Part shown: positions 63,825-64,000 of the stretch, in pieces | How positions within the stretch are numbered: position 1 is the first letter of the stretch | Layout: each line of letters begins with the position of its first letter | DNA from: Bathynomus jamesi | Lineage: Eukaryota; Arthropoda; Malacostraca; Isopoda; Cirolanidae | Direction: 5' to 3' | Assembly (NCBI GenBank): GCA_023014485.1 | Contig: JAJOZX010012111.1 | Coordinates: forward strand, 49,470-113,469 | DNA: 64,000 nucleotides | Position numbers and translations under genes: made by a program | Notes under the pieces: model-generated | Told to the model about the DNA's origin: nothing | Database searches by the model: none | What the model saw: the letters and a program-made list of their open reading frames with translations, nothing else

Positions 63825-64000
63825 ACATGGGCCTTGTGAAGTGCTTGAGTTTACTTTTTTAACCAGTTTGATTGATTCATTTTCATCATTGTTTTTTTAT
63901 TTCACTTAATTTTAGAATACTCATGATAAGCATCATTGCCTCAGGATGAGGGACAAATTTACATTTGGACTGAGTTTAAATATTCACTTTCATATTCCAA

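Overview
This 64-kb window is eukaryotic and looks like an intergenic or heterochromatic stretch of an invertebrate animal genome, probably an arthropod; nothing in it fixes the species. I see no convincing host gene, no prokaryotic organisation, no rRNA and no CRISPR array. Almost all recognisable sequence is mobile-element DNA in different stages of decay, much of it nested, and many pieces are bordered by (TA)n tracts.

Region by region. 0-5.3 kb: an intact 560-aa transposase-like ORF (minus), a decayed hAT/ZBED transposase (plus) and a decayed second transposase-like family (minus). 5.3-10 kb: Penelope-like element (PLE) fragments facing outwards on both sides of a 5'-truncated LINE, a SINE-like retroposon, and a second LINE 3' end. 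10.1-13.7 kb: three Tc1/mariner remnants and two tRNA-derived SINE heads. 13.7-20.5 kb: a terminal-inverted-repeat (TIR) transposon, opening TAGGGTGTGTC, split inside its coding sequence by a complete-looking non-LTR retrotransposon whose 1181-aa ORF carries a 2A-like motif. 20.5-24.6 kb: copy 1 of an interspersed repeat called R1 here, then a TIR transposon with an intact 751-aa ORF. 24.6-30 kb: mostly non-coding, with a 114-bp-arm palindrome containing a tRNA-like sequence, and a degenerate tandem array of about 138 bp. 30-36 kb: a 5'-truncated copy of the 16-20 kb LINE and a heavily frameshifted two-ORF LINE. 35.7-43.3 kb: a PLE complex containing a mariner, which itself contains a DD37E Tc1-like element; also a hAT MITE, R1 copy 2 and tandem PLE 3' ends. 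43.3-54.6 kb: two near-identical PLE copies head to head (a palindrome), with an 8.1-kb BEL/Pao retrotransposon inserted in one arm. 54.6-64 kb: fold-back repeats, a decayed relative of the 751-aa transposon with two MITEs nested one in the other, a deleted mariner, R1 copy 3, a second head-to-head PLE palindrome and a second SINE-like copy.

The elements do not form a pathway; they form an insertion history. The clearest biology is (i) a divergent pair of TIR transposon families with TAGGGTG ends, an 8-9 bp target duplication in one of them, and DDE-like proteins with hAT-like layout; (ii) repeated head-to-head PLE dimers whose 3' ends carry hammerhead-like cores; (iii) a 2A-like peptide at the N-terminus of a LINE polyprotein; and (iv) a BEL/Pao copy with apparently matching LTRs but disabled coding sequence. 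All family names rest on motifs read by eye.
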